DNA of 64,000 nucleotides from Prorocentrum cordatum (GCA_963575745.1 CAUYUJ010018882.1:62001-126000), one strand, 5' to 3'. Counted from the first letter of the stretch, positions 43,091 to 53,790 are shown. The notes: generated from the sequence alone by a model not told the origin. Numbers and translations are program-made.

Positions 43091-43199
43091 GCCATGGGGG
43101 GTCTCAAGCGACACGCCAGGCTAGCCCTGCCGACACGTCTGGGGGAGCGGCACTGCAATCGTGCTTGCACTTAGGGGCTCGCCTGATTTCTTTTCTAAG

Positions 43200-43480
43200 G
43201 AACTGGGCATGATTGGCGGTGTGGCGGCTCCGTGCTCGCCGTCGCCGCCCCGTCGCCGCCTCGTCGCCGCCCGTCGTCTGGGCCTGGCTGGCGGTCTGGC
43301 GTCTCCGTGCTCGCCGTCGCCGCCTCGTCGCCGCCCGTCGTCTGGGCCTGGCTGGCAGTCTGGCGGCTCCGTGCTCGCTGTCGCCGCCCCGCCGCCGCCC
43401 GTCGCCTGGGCCTGCCTGGCGGTCTGGCGTCTCCGTGCCCGCCGTCGCCGCCCCGCCAAGGCCACACTTCTTTTGTAAAC
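43200..43480 (+). repeat. About 65-bp tandem repeat, 4 units
   Basis: GTCTGGGCCTGGCTGGC, GGTCTGGCGTCTCCGTGC and TCGCCGTCGCCGCC repeat in order. Confidence 0.85.
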
Positions 43481-44650
43481 GAATACCATGCGGGCACATG
43501 AGCGCGGACGCCGCGCGCGCAAGTCGAAAACATTCCAAACACATTGTGGTTTCGACAATGTCAAGACATAACTTCATGAAATCACACGAATCGTACCATA
43601 CACCCTCGAACAACACCTGCAAACAATCAATACATATATCCGCGCGCGCTTTCCGAATTCTACAGACCAATGGAATTTTGTGTTTTAACATTTCAGGCAT
43701 GCGAGCAGCTTATGCGTGCGCGTCGGACGCCTTCAACATCGGTCGTGCGCCTGACAAGGTCACAATCCCGAGTAACTTATACCATGCGGGGCACATGCGC
43801 GCGGCCGCCGCGCGTGCATGTCGAAATGGCTAGCGCGGCCGCACGGATGCACCAACCAACACCAAGCACCCATCGCAATCATTTCTGCATGGGTTTTGCA
43901 AACCGCATTGCGGGTGGGTGGGCGGGATGTTTGCGCGAGCAGTGGACTTGACAACTTCAAGTCCGTCCAATGAGCTGCATTACGTAGATTGCCCTGCCTA
44001 TATTGCGCCACGTGGGTTGCACCACACAGATTGCACAACATGGTGCGCACCACGTAGATATCCGATCTAACTCTAAAACGCGAGATTGACTCTACCCCCT
44101 GGGGTTATCCGTTCCCCTTTATTCCGCACTGCAATTTACAAATGATGGTGCCACATCGTCCATCGTAAACATGAATTCGTGACATGCCCAGCCGAGCCGC
44201 CATCCCATGGTCTGCAAAAAAACACTCTGTGCGCGCACTCGTCGATCACAAATCATCAGTTCCCAATAATCCCTTGCAAAACATGAGACGAAGTACGCAC
44301 GCGCGCGTTGTCGCGCGCGTGCAAAAATCCTATAAAAACAACCGGTTTCGCAGAGGTTTCAAAGCCGAGTGTCCCAGCAACCTATAAAACAGACAAGGTT
44401 TCGCAACGCTGAATTTCAAAACGAAGCTTGCGCGCGGTGTTGGAACTTCTCGGACAAACAGTTGCTCTTCAACATATTCCTGCCGTGCTACCAAACTGGT
44501 TTCATGTCGAAATCGTCCGAACGCCCTTGCGCACGTGCCGTCGCGAGAATCCTTTGCAACAAATGGAACGAAGTGCACCCGCGTGCGTCGTCGCGCGCGC
44601 ATGCCGGAACCCGTCAAACACCTTCGGGCTCGCAGCGGTTCCAAATCGAG
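43480..44650 (+). repeat. Outlying copy of the 53.8-60.1 kb array block
   Basis: Contains the same landmarks in the same order as units of the large array. ACCATGCGGGCACATG-type block at 43487 and 43778; GCGGGTGGGTGGGCGGGATG at 43911; a TTGCACCAC cluster at 43990-44040; CATCGTAAACATGAATTC at 44163. The GCGCGCGTTGTCGCGCGCG hairpin block lies at 44272 and again at 44549. Separated from the main array by about 9 kb. Confidence 0.8.
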
Positions 44651-44704
44651 TCTCTAAAGTAAAATCAACACAAACAAAGGACATCGCAACGTCAGCTTTT
44701 GTGC

Positions 44705-44720
44705 ATATATATATATATAC

Positions 44721-44756
<36 letters not shown>
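44705..44756 (+). repeat. (TA)n microsatellite
   Basis: TATATA with CATATA interruptions. Confidence 0.9.
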
Positions 44757-44757
<1 letters not shown>

Positions 44758-44759
44758 GA

Positions 44760-45105
44760 CACCCCCTCCCAGCACGCATTCCTGGCCTTTTTTCCTGTTG
44801 GCGTTGTTGTACACTCCTCTTCCTTTCCTTTCCCCGTCTTCCTACATTCCCTTTCCTTTCCCTCCCCTTCCTTGCTGCACTCCCCTTCCCTTCCCTCCTG
44901 TTCCTCGCTTGCATCCCCCCCCTTGGCGTCAGCGGTGGCGTGTTTTCAACTCCACTCGCGCGCGCGCTCTGGCCGCTGGGCTGGCCAACACAGAACGGCA
45001 GCGCACTGTAGAAGATGCGCGCGGCGCCTTCCCCCGAAAAGGGAGCCCAGAGCTTGTGGCGACCATTCTGCACATACGATGGGCCGCCGAACCTTATGTT
45101 TTCAC
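44760..45105. other. No gene recognised
   Basis: C/T-rich with TTCCCTTTCC words at 44820-44910, then unique-looking sequence. No gene. Confidence 0.5.
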
Positions 45106-45109
45106 AAGA

Positions 45110-45472
45110 GTTGTTTGAAATTTCGATATGGGAATCACAGAAACCATACGATTTTACATATATGTTTGAGATTGTTTGTTTTTCGGCCCTCCGAGCGAAA
45201 ATCAGCGCCTCAGCTTCCCAGGACTCCGAATCTCAGGAATTTCTTTGGAAACGCAAGGGTTTGCGCCCCCATGCTTCGGAAACCATATGTTTCCACAGAG
45301 AAGTTGGAGATTTCTTGGGATGGGAATCGCGGAAGCCATATGTTTCCACATAAATGTTTGACACGTTTCGTTTCTGGCGCCTCCGAACGAAAACGCACCA
45401 GCCCCGCAGGGCTCCGAATCTCAAAAATCTATGTGAAAACAAAGGCTTTGGCACTCCCTTGCTTCGCAAGCC

Positions 45473-45536
<64 letters not shown>

Positions 45537-45665
45537 CACAGAGATGTTTGACATCTCTGGGCTCTGGGAAGCTGAGGCGCTGATTTTCGGAGGGCCAAAA
45601 ACACAAAAATCAAACATCTCTGTGAAATCAAATGGTTTCTGTGATTTCCATGTCAAAAATCTCAA
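45110..45665. repeat. Long imperfect inverted repeat enclosing T63
   Basis: Left arm about 45110-45240 and right arm about 45540-45665 are inverted copies. GGGAATCACAGAAACCAT on the left pairs with ATGGTTTCTGTGATTTCC on the right, and AATCAGCGCCTCAGCTTCCC pairs with GGGAAGCTGAGGCGCTGATT. The loop holds two further partial units of the same family and a pure run of 63 T (45474-45536). Confidence 0.85.
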
Positions 45666-45709
45666 ACGTCTATGTGAAAAAAACAGGGTTGGGGGGCCTC
45701 TTGGGCTCC

Positions 45710-45785
45710 GGAGGAGGAGGAGGAGGAGGAGGAGGAAGAGGAGGGGGTGGAGGTGGAGGAGGAGGAGGAGGACTAAGCAGTGGAG
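45710..45785 (+). repeat. (GGA)n microsatellite
   Basis: GGA run with GGT and GAA variants. Confidence 0.9.
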
Positions 45786-46132
45786 GAGAAGGATGAGGAA
45801 GGGGGAGGAGGGCAGGCGAGCGTGCCTTTGCGCCGTGCAAAGCAATAGTACCTAAGCGCACTACACACACTGACGCGGCACAGAACGGATCAGCTGCATG
45901 AGAGATGCGACGCGAATACTAGAAGCAGTATTGCACACAGCGGCGGGAGGGAGCGATGTGATGCGCAGCAGCAGCAATCGCAAGGAGCGACACGTCGCGA
46001 ATTCGGAACGGGCAGAGCGGCACGCAGGTACCCCGTCTGGGGCGAACTAGCACACCTGCGACCGCGGCCGCAAGGCGCGCCTACGCCCGAGACACCTGCG
46101 CGCGCGCTGCCCGTGGTCTGCCGATCGCGCGC

Positions 46133-48347
46133 TCACTCGGCCGCGACAAGTACGCCGTCCGCGGCCGCCCCGCTGCTCGATGCCGATGCGCCCCCCCTCT
46201 GCGCTTCCTCCTCCATGATCTGCTCGAGCCCCTGCTCCAACGACATGTCGTTCTTCTTCTGGGGCGGCGACGTGGAACTGAGGTCGATGCAGCCGCTGTG
46301 GCCTGGCTGGAGCTTGAGGTTCCTCCACGCGCCAGGCTCAGCATTGATGCGCTTGGTCGGCGCCGCCTCTGGCGTGCGCGGCGCAGCAGGAGCGGCCTCG
46401 GGGACCTCGCCAGCGCCCTCGCCCCCATGATCCTCGCCGACAGGGCCGAAGAAGTCCAGCTCGTCGAAGTCCTCGGGCGGGTTGAGCGGGGGCTCCTCCA
46501 TCGCTGGCGCGTCCGCGGCCGCCCCCGCGGCCTGGTCGTCGCTGGCGCGCGCCGCGGCGGCGTTGCGGGCGGACTCCATGTGCTTCGCCATGAGCTCGGC
46601 CATGTCCCTCTTCTCGAACGAGAGCAAGCGGTCGAACTCCTCGGTGTCGCGGCGAACGCCGGAGTCCTGCAAAGTACGCCCAGAATGCCTTGCCTGCCTC
46701 TGGCATCAAGCGCCCCTCGTACAGCGGATACTTCTCGACAGCGCTATTCTGGCCAGCTGGGCGGAAGTAGAGAGCGAACTTCGCGTTGATCAATCTGTAG
46801 CAGCGCTGCAGCATCGCCCCGACCTGACTGCTGGAGAAATGATCGGGGAAGGCAGGCAATATCATGTCGGTCAGGAACTGCGTCGTCTCCTTCGCCTTGT
46901 CGCCGCCCGCGACGGCAAATGCCCAGTCTTCGGGCGACGGTTCGGCGGCCGCGTTGCATTCGTTCCCCCCGCCGAACCTCGCCCGGCCCCGCGCGAACTT
47001 CGCCGCGCCCCACCTGACGCAAGTCATCGCCTGCATCTGGGTCGGGTCGAAGAACGCCTGCGGCAGGGCAAAAATAGCTGGGCGCGTCGCCCCATCGACG
47101 GAGATATCTCGCGTCGCGCAGGACGCGCGCGAGATAACGCCAGCGTCGGGCAACGCGGCCGCAGCCAGCTTTCCCCCCGCCCGAACCTCGAGCACGCGGG
47201 GCCGCTGGTCGGAGAGGCCTCCGTCGGCGAATATGCATGGGGCCCATTTCTCCCCGACCTCCCCGCGGGAGAAGTCCATCTCGGCCGACGCCCGCGCCGC
47301 CGCGACGACATTAGTGCCCTGCGCCTTCTCCATGTCTGCGTGCCAGCGCGCCACGGCCATCGCCAGGATGTACATGAGAGGTGTCTTGCCGAACCTGGCC
47401 TCGCCAATGGTGAGCAGCGTGTTCGTAAACAGCGCCTTGATGATGCGCTTTGCGATGTCCAGATGCTCTGGGCGAATATCATGAAGTAGGCACGGGTAAT
47501 GCGTCTCTTTGACAGCAGAGTGGTCCCTGTCCTAGATCTTCTTGAGCACCCTGTCAGTAAGCTCCCGCCTGAAATCGTGACTGGGACTATCTGTGTCGGC
47601 GAGCTGATGCTCAACCCACAACATTTGCTGGCAATCGAAATTCCCGCGTGGCGCCTCTGCCATGATGAAGTCGAAGCCGGCGGTGAGCTTTCTCTTCTTC
47701 TCATCCACGCTGTCCTCGTCACCAGGCACGGCGGCCGCTGACGCCGCGGCCGCCGCCTCGAAGTGCCAATGCTTGAACAAGATGCCACCCATGCTCTCGA
47801 AGATCTTGTACATCGTCCTCAGCGTCGCGTAGCGGTCGCGTATCCAGTGCGAGATAGGGGGCTCGCCGACGATCAGCCCCCGCTGAATGGCATTGAACTT
47901 CTCGTTGTTGAGGATCTTGATGTACTTCACCACCGAGTAGTTCTCGCCCGCAGGCTTCGACACGTGCATATTGAGACGCATCGGGATCTCTGTCTCCACG
48001 GGAAACCCCAGAGGCGGCGGCAGTTTGTTGCACTCCCCCTTCGACATGAGTCTCTCGACTGCGCCCCAGTCGATAGGTGGCGAATCGCCTGGGACAGCGA
48101 CCGCGTCCACGATCCAGCTGGTTGTCTTCTGTGCGGTGCCCTCCCATGGCTTGAGGGGCAAGTCCCGCGTGGTCGCGCTGCCTGGGCGGCTGACGTCGTT
48201 GCCGACCGTCATCGCTTTTGCGAGCATCGCAGGGGGCTTCTTTGTGACTGCCGCCGCGGCAGTGCGCTTGAGGGCATCTTCGGTGCGGTTCGGGCGCTCC
48301 ACGGCCTTGCCGAGGGAGACCATTCCCATGGCCTGCACGTCGGCCAT
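46133..48347 (-). pseudogene. Uncharacterised P-loop NTPase-like protein, two lesions
   Basis: One minus-strand reading frame of about 737 codons. ATG at 48347 (MADVQAMGMVSLGKAVE) is preferred over upstream in-frame Met because the sequence before it is low in coding character. The frame is broken by an in-frame TAG (47532-47534), between LTDRVLKKI and DRDHSAVKE, and by one extra T in a TTT run (46671-46673), after which the frame continues DSGVRRDTEEFDRLLSFEK to TAG at 46133. Candidate Walker A is GEARFGKTPL (codons 47405-47376), after a hydrophobic strand NTLLTI. Candidate Walker B is APCIFADGG at about 47240, whose first acidic residue is Ala. Upstream are an acidic/basic segment and VVKYIKILNNEKFNAIQ. 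Downstream, VGAMLQRCYRLINAKFALYF precedes an acidic Pro/Ala-rich tail. Cellular role unknown; likely ATP-dependent, perhaps from a mobile or viral-like lineage. Lesions could also be assembly errors. Confidence 0.6.
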
Positions 48348-48509
48348 CGCAGGAGACTCCTGGCCGGCCTGCAGGCAAAGGCAGCGGGCTCGAGCCAGTG
48401 CGCCTGCGGCGGGGAGAGAGAGGGGGAGAGAGTGGAAGGCGGGCAGTTTCGACTGCAGGGCGCTATCATGTTTGAACCCCACGCACGGGTGATCTTTATT
48501 CAAGATCCC

Positions 48510-48890
48510 CCGACTAAGGGGGATCTTGTTCAAGATCCCCCAAATGGTGGCCAAGGCCAACGCAGCGTCGCAGGTCGAGGCGCTCGCGGCTCGTCACGCG
48601 AACGCTGCGTGCGATATCGCACGAATCGATCGGCGGGGAGGACGGGGGGCGCACTCGCCAGGCGGCACGATGCGTCAGCATGTGCGTGCGTGCGTGCGTT
48701 CCCCCGACAAGGGGGATCTCGTTCAAGTCCCCCCCTAACTGGTGGCCGGGGCCAACGCAACGTAGCATTCCGAGACGCTCGTGGCTCGTCGCGCGAATGC
48801 TGCATGCGATAACGCACGAATCGATCGAACGAGGGGCGCACTCGCCAGGCGGCGCAATGCGTCAGCATGTGAGCGTGTGTCGTTAGCAGC
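48510..48890 (+). repeat. 193-bp tandem duplication
   Basis: AAGGGGGATCTTGTTCAAG at 48516 recurs as AAGGGGGATCTCGTTCAAG at 48709. The following GTGGCC, GGCCAACGCA, CGCACGAATCGATCG and GCGCACTCGCCAGGCGGC words repeat in order. Lies between the two minus-strand pseudogenes. Confidence 0.9.
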
Positions 48891-48919
48891 CCCTCGGAAG
48901 GGGGTCGCGGGCGCCTGCC

Positions 48920-49456
48920 TCACTGCATGCCCACGCAGCCATCCCGAGGGGATGAATTGCCCCTCGAGACCCACCACGCTGGGTGCATGGTGAGCCACGC
49001 CCACCGCTTCCTGTCTCTGGGCGTAGCACAGTGGTTGAAGCGGCCCTGTTTCGTGCGGAAAGTCGTAAGGGCAGCATGTGCCTTGTCTAGCTCAGCCTGC
49101 TACTTTTCGAGGAGCTCCCCCTGCTGCTTGTTCGCCTTCGCGAGCCGCTGGTTCTCCTTCTGCAGCTGCTTGACCTGCTCGTCCTGGTCCTGTGCCGTCT
49201 GGGACTCTTTAGAGAGCTGCCCCCTGAGCTTCCTGTTGTTCTCGCGCAGCTCGTCGCGAAGTTTGCCCTGCAGGGGAACGTCGGCCACTGCGTCGCACAG
49301 GCGCTTGCACGATGCATGTTTGAACTCTTTGAGTGCCTCTTGCAGCTTCTGTTTCGCCCAAGGCCTGCTCAGGAACGCCTTCAACGCCTGCATGCGGGCT
49401 CTGTTCATGTTGTTGACACGCTTGCGCCCGAGCGCGTCCTTCGACGACGAAGGCAT
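48920..49456 (-). pseudogene. Coiled-coil protein retrogene with relict SL, TAG-interrupted
   Basis: ATG at 49456 opens a 118-codon frame (MPSSSKDALGRKRVNN) to a TAG at 49100-49102. Residues 15-50 are basic, RARMQALKAFLSRPWAKQ. Residues 60-118 form a long heptad coiled coil, ELRENNRKLRGQL then VKQLQKENQRLAKANKQQ, ending GELLEK. Beyond the TAG the same frame and heptad register continue, QAELDKAHAALTTFR, for 59 codons to TGA at 48920. Twenty bases upstream of the ATG is a near-complete relict SL (49497-49476), so this copy came from a mature trans-spliced mRNA. Family not recognised; the product would be a small coiled-coil protein. If TAG is the true end, the 118-residue protein could still be made. 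Confidence 0.6.
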
Positions 49457-49475
49457 GATGGCAAGCAGTCGGCAA

Positions 49476-49497
49476 CTTGAGCCAAAAGGGGCTACGA
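49476..49497 (-). other. Relict spliced leader, near full length
   Basis: The minus strand reads TCGTAGCC, then CC in place of AT, then TTTTGGCTCAAG. Apart from the 5' end and that CC it matches the dinoflagellate SL over its length. The ATG of the coiled-coil frame follows 19 bases later. Confidence 0.8.
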
Positions 49498-49499
49498 TA

Positions 49500-49955
49500 G
49501 CAGAAGGAACGTGACGGATAGCAGGGAATGCAATGTGGGGGATTGGGAAGGAGAGCGAAGGAAGCAGGCAGAAGGCGAGGAAGAGGGAAGGATCAAGGCA
49601 GGGAGGAAGCTGGGAGGAATGAGCATGACGGGTAAGAGGACGTGGCTGGGGGAGGCAGGAAGAGGAAGGGGGATGAATCCACACAACGAGGACGATTGGG
49701 GGGAAAAGGCATGAAGGTGAAGAAGAAGTGGATGGGGGAGGGACGCATGAAGAGGAAGAGGAGGGGATCCGGGGATCCAGACAGGGAAGGCGATGGGGGA
49801 AAACACATGAAGGATGACAAGCAGCGAGAAAAGGACGCAGGTGAGAGGCGAACGAGCGTGGACGGATGGTGAGAGGGAGGACAAGCAGTGAGAGTAGGAA
49901 TGCTCGCCTCAACGACTGATGCAACATCCGTGCGTGCTGGGGGTGGGGCTGCGCA
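49500..49955. other. Purine-rich spacer, no gene
   Basis: GGAAGGAG/GGGGGA words; the complementary Pro/Ser/Leu frames are composition artefacts. Confidence 0.55.
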
Positions 49956-49959
49956 CACA

Positions 49960-50222
49960 CACGCACACATATATATACACATATATATATATATATGAAA
50001 ATAAATAACTAGATAAATACATAAAAAAATAAAAATAAATAAATAAAAATGAATAAATAAATACAAAAATAACTACATACATACAAACATACATAAATAC
50101 ATGCATAAATAAACAAATAAATAAATAAATAAATAATGAATAAATAAATGAATCAATACATACATACATAAATAAATAAACAAACAAACAACTATATACA
50201 CATATATATATATATATATGAG
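49960..50222 (+). repeat. AT-rich island: (TA)n and (AAAT)n
   Basis: CACACATATATA at both ends and AAATAAATAAATAC words between, almost free of G and C. The two ends are inverted-like (TA)n tracts at 49970-49998 and 50198-50220. Confidence 0.9.
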
Positions 50223-50224
50223 TA

Positions 50225-50650
50225 GTCAGGCGATCGCGCTCTTGCAAATTCGTCAGAAAACCACTGGTTTTCAACAGTTGGATTCCATTCTGCGAAACGG
50301 GCCTCTCGCACCGCATGCCGAATTCGTTCGCGCGCCCCTGCGCGCGTGCTGGGAGGCACGACCCGCGTCAAATCCCACCAACCCTCTGAGCGCAGGTGGT
50401 CTAACGATGTTTTTTTGTCCTCATCCAAAAAAACCCACTTCCCCTTCGGGGGGGGGGCTTATCACCGTTCCCTATTGATAAACACCTCCCCCCAGGCGGC
50501 GAGTAGCCAACCCAGAACCATGTGGGTCTCCCCCCACCATTCCCTTTAAACAAAACCATGCAAACACACTCCGCTTCCAAATTCGGGGCATGCGCAGCCA
50601 ACCCGATGCGGCCTCCCCCCCACCATCCCTGTCAAAAAACAGTACAGAAC
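50225..50650. other. No gene; short array-block fragments
   Basis: 50220-50350 resembles the GCATGCCGAAATTCGTTCGCGCGCCC block of the 53.8-60.1 kb array. 50500-50640 holds two copies of a 90-bp CCCCCCACCATYCC unit. Confidence 0.5.
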
Positions 50651-50654
50651 ACAC

Positions 50655-50800
50655 TTGGCGGCGGCGGCGGCTGCGGCGGCTGCGGCGGCGGCTGCGGCGG
50701 CGGCGGCGGTGGCGGCCGCGGCGGTGGCGACAGTGGCTGCGGCGGCGGCGATTTGGCAGCGGCGGCGGGGGCGGCGGCGGCGGCGGCGGCGGATTTGCCC
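50655..50800 (+). repeat. (GGC)n microsatellite
   Basis: GGC and GCT units giving Ala, Gly or Arg runs. Confidence 0.9.
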
Positions 50801-51036
50801 CCAGCAGCTGTCCATCCAAAGACGACTGCTGAATATGCTGAGGCTCGGGCTAGACTCGGGTGCTACGTATGTGTTGGGAGGGCGGGTGGGGTGAGCGAGA
50901 CGGCTTGCGGGCGGGGAAAAAGTATGGACCCCTCCCCCTCCCCCCTCCCCTGGACCTGGACGGGAGGGACCGCGATCGGTTGGAGCGTCCAAGATCGGCT
51001 CCTCGGAGGGCCATTTTGTGACACCCCTCACGAGGA

Positions 51037-51350
51037 TCGTGGCCCCCAAGGGGGGGGCGCCTCGATCGGGAACCTCCCTCCTTTGATCAGTAGCCTCGAA
51101 GATGGCCCCAAGAGGCGCTCCAGGGCTCCCAAGAGAGCCTCAAAAGAGCCCCAAATAGGGCTCCAAGAGGGTCCCAAGAGGGCCCCAATAAGCACTCGAG
51201 AGGCCCCCAAGAGACCCCCGAGCGGTCTCAGAGAGCTCAAGATGACCTCCAAGATGGCTCGGATAGCCCAAGCTGGCTCAAGATGGTTCCCAAGATGCTC
51301 CAAACGGCCCCAAGACCGCTCCCAGAGCGCCCAAGAGCAGCAGCAGCAGC
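51037..51350 (+). repeat. Segmental duplication, copy 1
   Basis: GGCCCCCAAGGGGGGGGCGC then CCTCGATCGGGAACCTCCCT and TCCTTTGATCAGTAGCC begin a block rich in CCAAGAGGG words. It recurs at 52950-53240 with few changes, 1.91 kb away. Confidence 0.85.
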
Positions 51351-51389
51351 AGCACCAGCAGCGGTACGAACACCACCATCAGCAGCAAC

Positions 51390-52620
51390 ATCCCGTCTTC
51401 GTTCTAATCCTCGTCCTCGTATGCGTCTGCCTCCTCTTTCCCCTCATACTCCTCCGCCTGCTCTTTTTCCTGCTCCCTTTCGTCGTCTTCGTTCTCATTC
51501 TCTTACGCGTCCTCGTGATCCTCCTCGTCCTCGCTCGTCCTCGTCCTCGTTCTCGTCCTCCTCGTCCTCCGCCTCATCTTCGTCCTCGTCCTCCTCCTCC
51601 TCCTCCTCCTCCTCCTTCTCCTCCTCCTCCTCCTCCTCCTCCCTCCTCTTCCCCATCCTCGTCCTCTTCCGCTCTGCCCCGTAGCGCGGGCCCCGGAGAT
51701 GAACGCAAGAGGGCCTCCAGAGCCCCCACCCCTGCAGCAGCACCCCAGCAGCAGCAGCAGCAGCACCAGCAGCAGCGGCCCGAGCACCACCAAAAGCAGC
51801 ACCCCGTCGTCGTCCTAACATTCGCCCTCGTCCTCGTCTGCCTCCTCCTCCCCTTTTTCTTTTTCTGTTTCTTCTTCCTCCTCCTCCTGCTCTCCCTCTT
51901 CCTCTTCGTTCTCATCCTCTTCCACGTCCTCGTTCTCCTCCTCGTCCTCGGAAGTCCCCGTCCTCGTCCTCGGTCTCGTCCTCGTCATCGTGCTCTTCTT
52001 CCTCTTCTTCCTCCTCCTCCTCCTCCTCTTCATCACCCCCCTCATCCCCCCCATCGTCCTCGTCCTCGTCCTCATCCTCGTCCTCGTCCTCCTCTTCCGA
52101 GTCATCCTTACCGTCCTCGTTATCCTCCTCGTCCGCGTCATCCTCCTTGGCCTAGTCATCGTCCTCGTCATTGTCCTCGTCCTCCTCCTACCCGTCTTCG
52201 CCCTCGTCCTCACCCCTCCTCTTCTCGCCTGTCACGCGGGCTCCGTAGATGAACCCAAATGGGCGTTCGGAGCCCACTCGTGGTCTGCTCTCTTTAAATA
52301 CATGTGCCCTTTCCTCGTCCTCCCGGCGGCTATTCCCCTGGGCATCGTTTTCGGAACGGCATGAAGAAGACGCCAGGATGCCAAGATGATTTCAAGAGAC
52401 CCTCTGTGGTCTCCTCGTCAGAAGATTCAGAACCGTTGTCCTCGTCAGAACCGTTGTCCTCGTCGTCGTCGTCCTCATCCTCATCGTGATCGTTTTCCTT
52501 GTCATCATCCTCGCCGTCGTTCTCGCCCTGCTCCTCGTCCTGGCCCTCCCCGCCCGCGTCCCCGTCATCGTTCTCGTCCTCTTCGTCGTCGTCCTCGTCT
52601 TTGTCGTCGTCGTCTCGAGA
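51390..52620 (+). repeat. TCCTCGTCC low-complexity tract
   Basis: Long pyrimidine-rich tract of CTC, CGTCC and GTCCTC units, with CAGCAGCAGCAG at 51335-51360 and 51745-51780 marking a rough internal duplication of about 400 bp. Long open frames here are not genes. Confidence 0.85.
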
Positions 52621-52949
52621 TTTCCCTCGCTCTCCTCGTCATGATTGTCAGCGCCGCTGTTTTCGTATTTGCAACATTCTTCTTCGTCCTCACCATCGTC
52701 ATCGTCCGTTCCACGTCCTTGTCGTCGTCATCCCCGTGGTCGTTTTCTTAATATTTTTCCTCGTTCTCTTCCTGTGCCTCCTCTTTTTTCCTCCTCTTCG
52801 TGTTCCTCCTCCTTTTGCTGCTCGTCCGCGCGTTCTATGTCCCACCCTCGCCCTCGTTGTTTCTCGCTCTCGCGCTCGCTCTATCTTTCTCTCTCTCTCT
52901 CTCTATACCCTCCTCGCCCTGCTCTCCCCTCGTCCTCGTCCTGCTCGTC

Positions 52950-53240
52950 ATCGCGGCCCCCAAGGGGGGCCTCGATCGGGAACCTCCCTCCTTTGATCAG
53001 TAGCCCCGAAGATGGCCCCAAGAATCGCTCCAGGGCTCCCAAAAGAGCCCCAACAGAGCCCCAAGAGGGCACCAAGAGGGTCCCAAGAGGGCCCCAAGAG
53101 GCACCCGAGAAACCCCCCCAAACAGGCCCCCGAGCGGTTTCAAAGCCCAAGATGACCTCGAAGATGGCTCAGGTAGCCCAAGCTGGCGCAAGATGGCCCC
53201 CCCAAGTGCTCCAAACAGCCCCAAGACCGCTCCAAGAACA
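52950..53240 (+). repeat. Segmental duplication, copy 2
   Basis: Same block as at 51037: CCCAAGGGGGGCCTCGATCG and GAACCTCCCTCCTTTGATCA, then CCAAGAGGG words. Confidence 0.85.
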
Positions 53241-53244
53241 CTCC

Positions 53245-53790
53245 AAGAGAGCCCCAAGAAGCGGTTTGCCAGCTCTTGAGGGGGGAGATGGGTTGGGGAC
53301 CCCCCCCATCCTGTGTTCGATGGCATCCAAAATGATCCCAATAATCCTTCCAAGCTTACCAAGAGGGTTCCAAGAGGGACCCCCAACCTCCCAAAGAACA
53401 CCAACAGCAACAACAACCGCAATAATACCTCTAGATGGTTCCATGAATCCCCGTCCGCGCCGTCGTCATCTTAGTCCTCGTCCTCGTCATCGTCCTCATC
53501 CTCGTCCTCCTCGTGTTCCTCCTCCTCCTCCTCCTCCATATCCTCCTCTTTCTCTTCCCCTCGCCCCCACGCGGCACCCAGGGATGGCCCGAAGACGCCT
53601 TCCAAAGCCACCCCCATGCACGCGTTGTTTTCCTGGATGTGTGTCTTCGTCTCCTTTCCCGCCAGCTCTGAAAAAAAGGCAAGGTTTCTGAATGGGCTGG
53701 TGGGGATATTTTTTTGGTCGGCTGCTCCGAGGCCGCGGACAGGGAGCGGAAGCGGCGTCCTGGTTACTGGCGTGGATACGCGAAGCGTGA
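53245..53790. other. No gene recognised
   Basis: Further CCAAGA words, then a CTCGTCC-rich stretch at 53460-53560, then unique-looking sequence. Confidence 0.5.

Noticed and set aside
46482-47489. 335-codon plus-strand frame opposite the NTPase
   Set aside because: Antisense shadow; the minus strand carries the Walker A and consistent helices.
47532-47534. Programmed TAG readthrough or a reassigned TAG codon
   Set aside because: The intact scramblase gene ends with TAG, and the NTPase frame also has a 1-bp insertion, so decay is the simpler account.
48389-48409. Weak SL-like 21-mer (14 of 21 matches) about 40 bp upstream of the NTPase start
   Set aside because: Ends TGGCTCGAG in the right place and strand, but the match is too weak to count as a relict SL without homologues.
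51270-51281. TAGCCCAAGCTGGCTCAAG, SL-like
   Set aside because: Part of a CCAAGATGGC degenerate repeat tract; a similar word at 53180 shows it is repeat-derived.
50522-52252. 576-codon open frame on the plus strand
   Set aside because: Made of CTC/CGT/CAG low-complexity sequence; composition changes abruptly along it and no domain is present.
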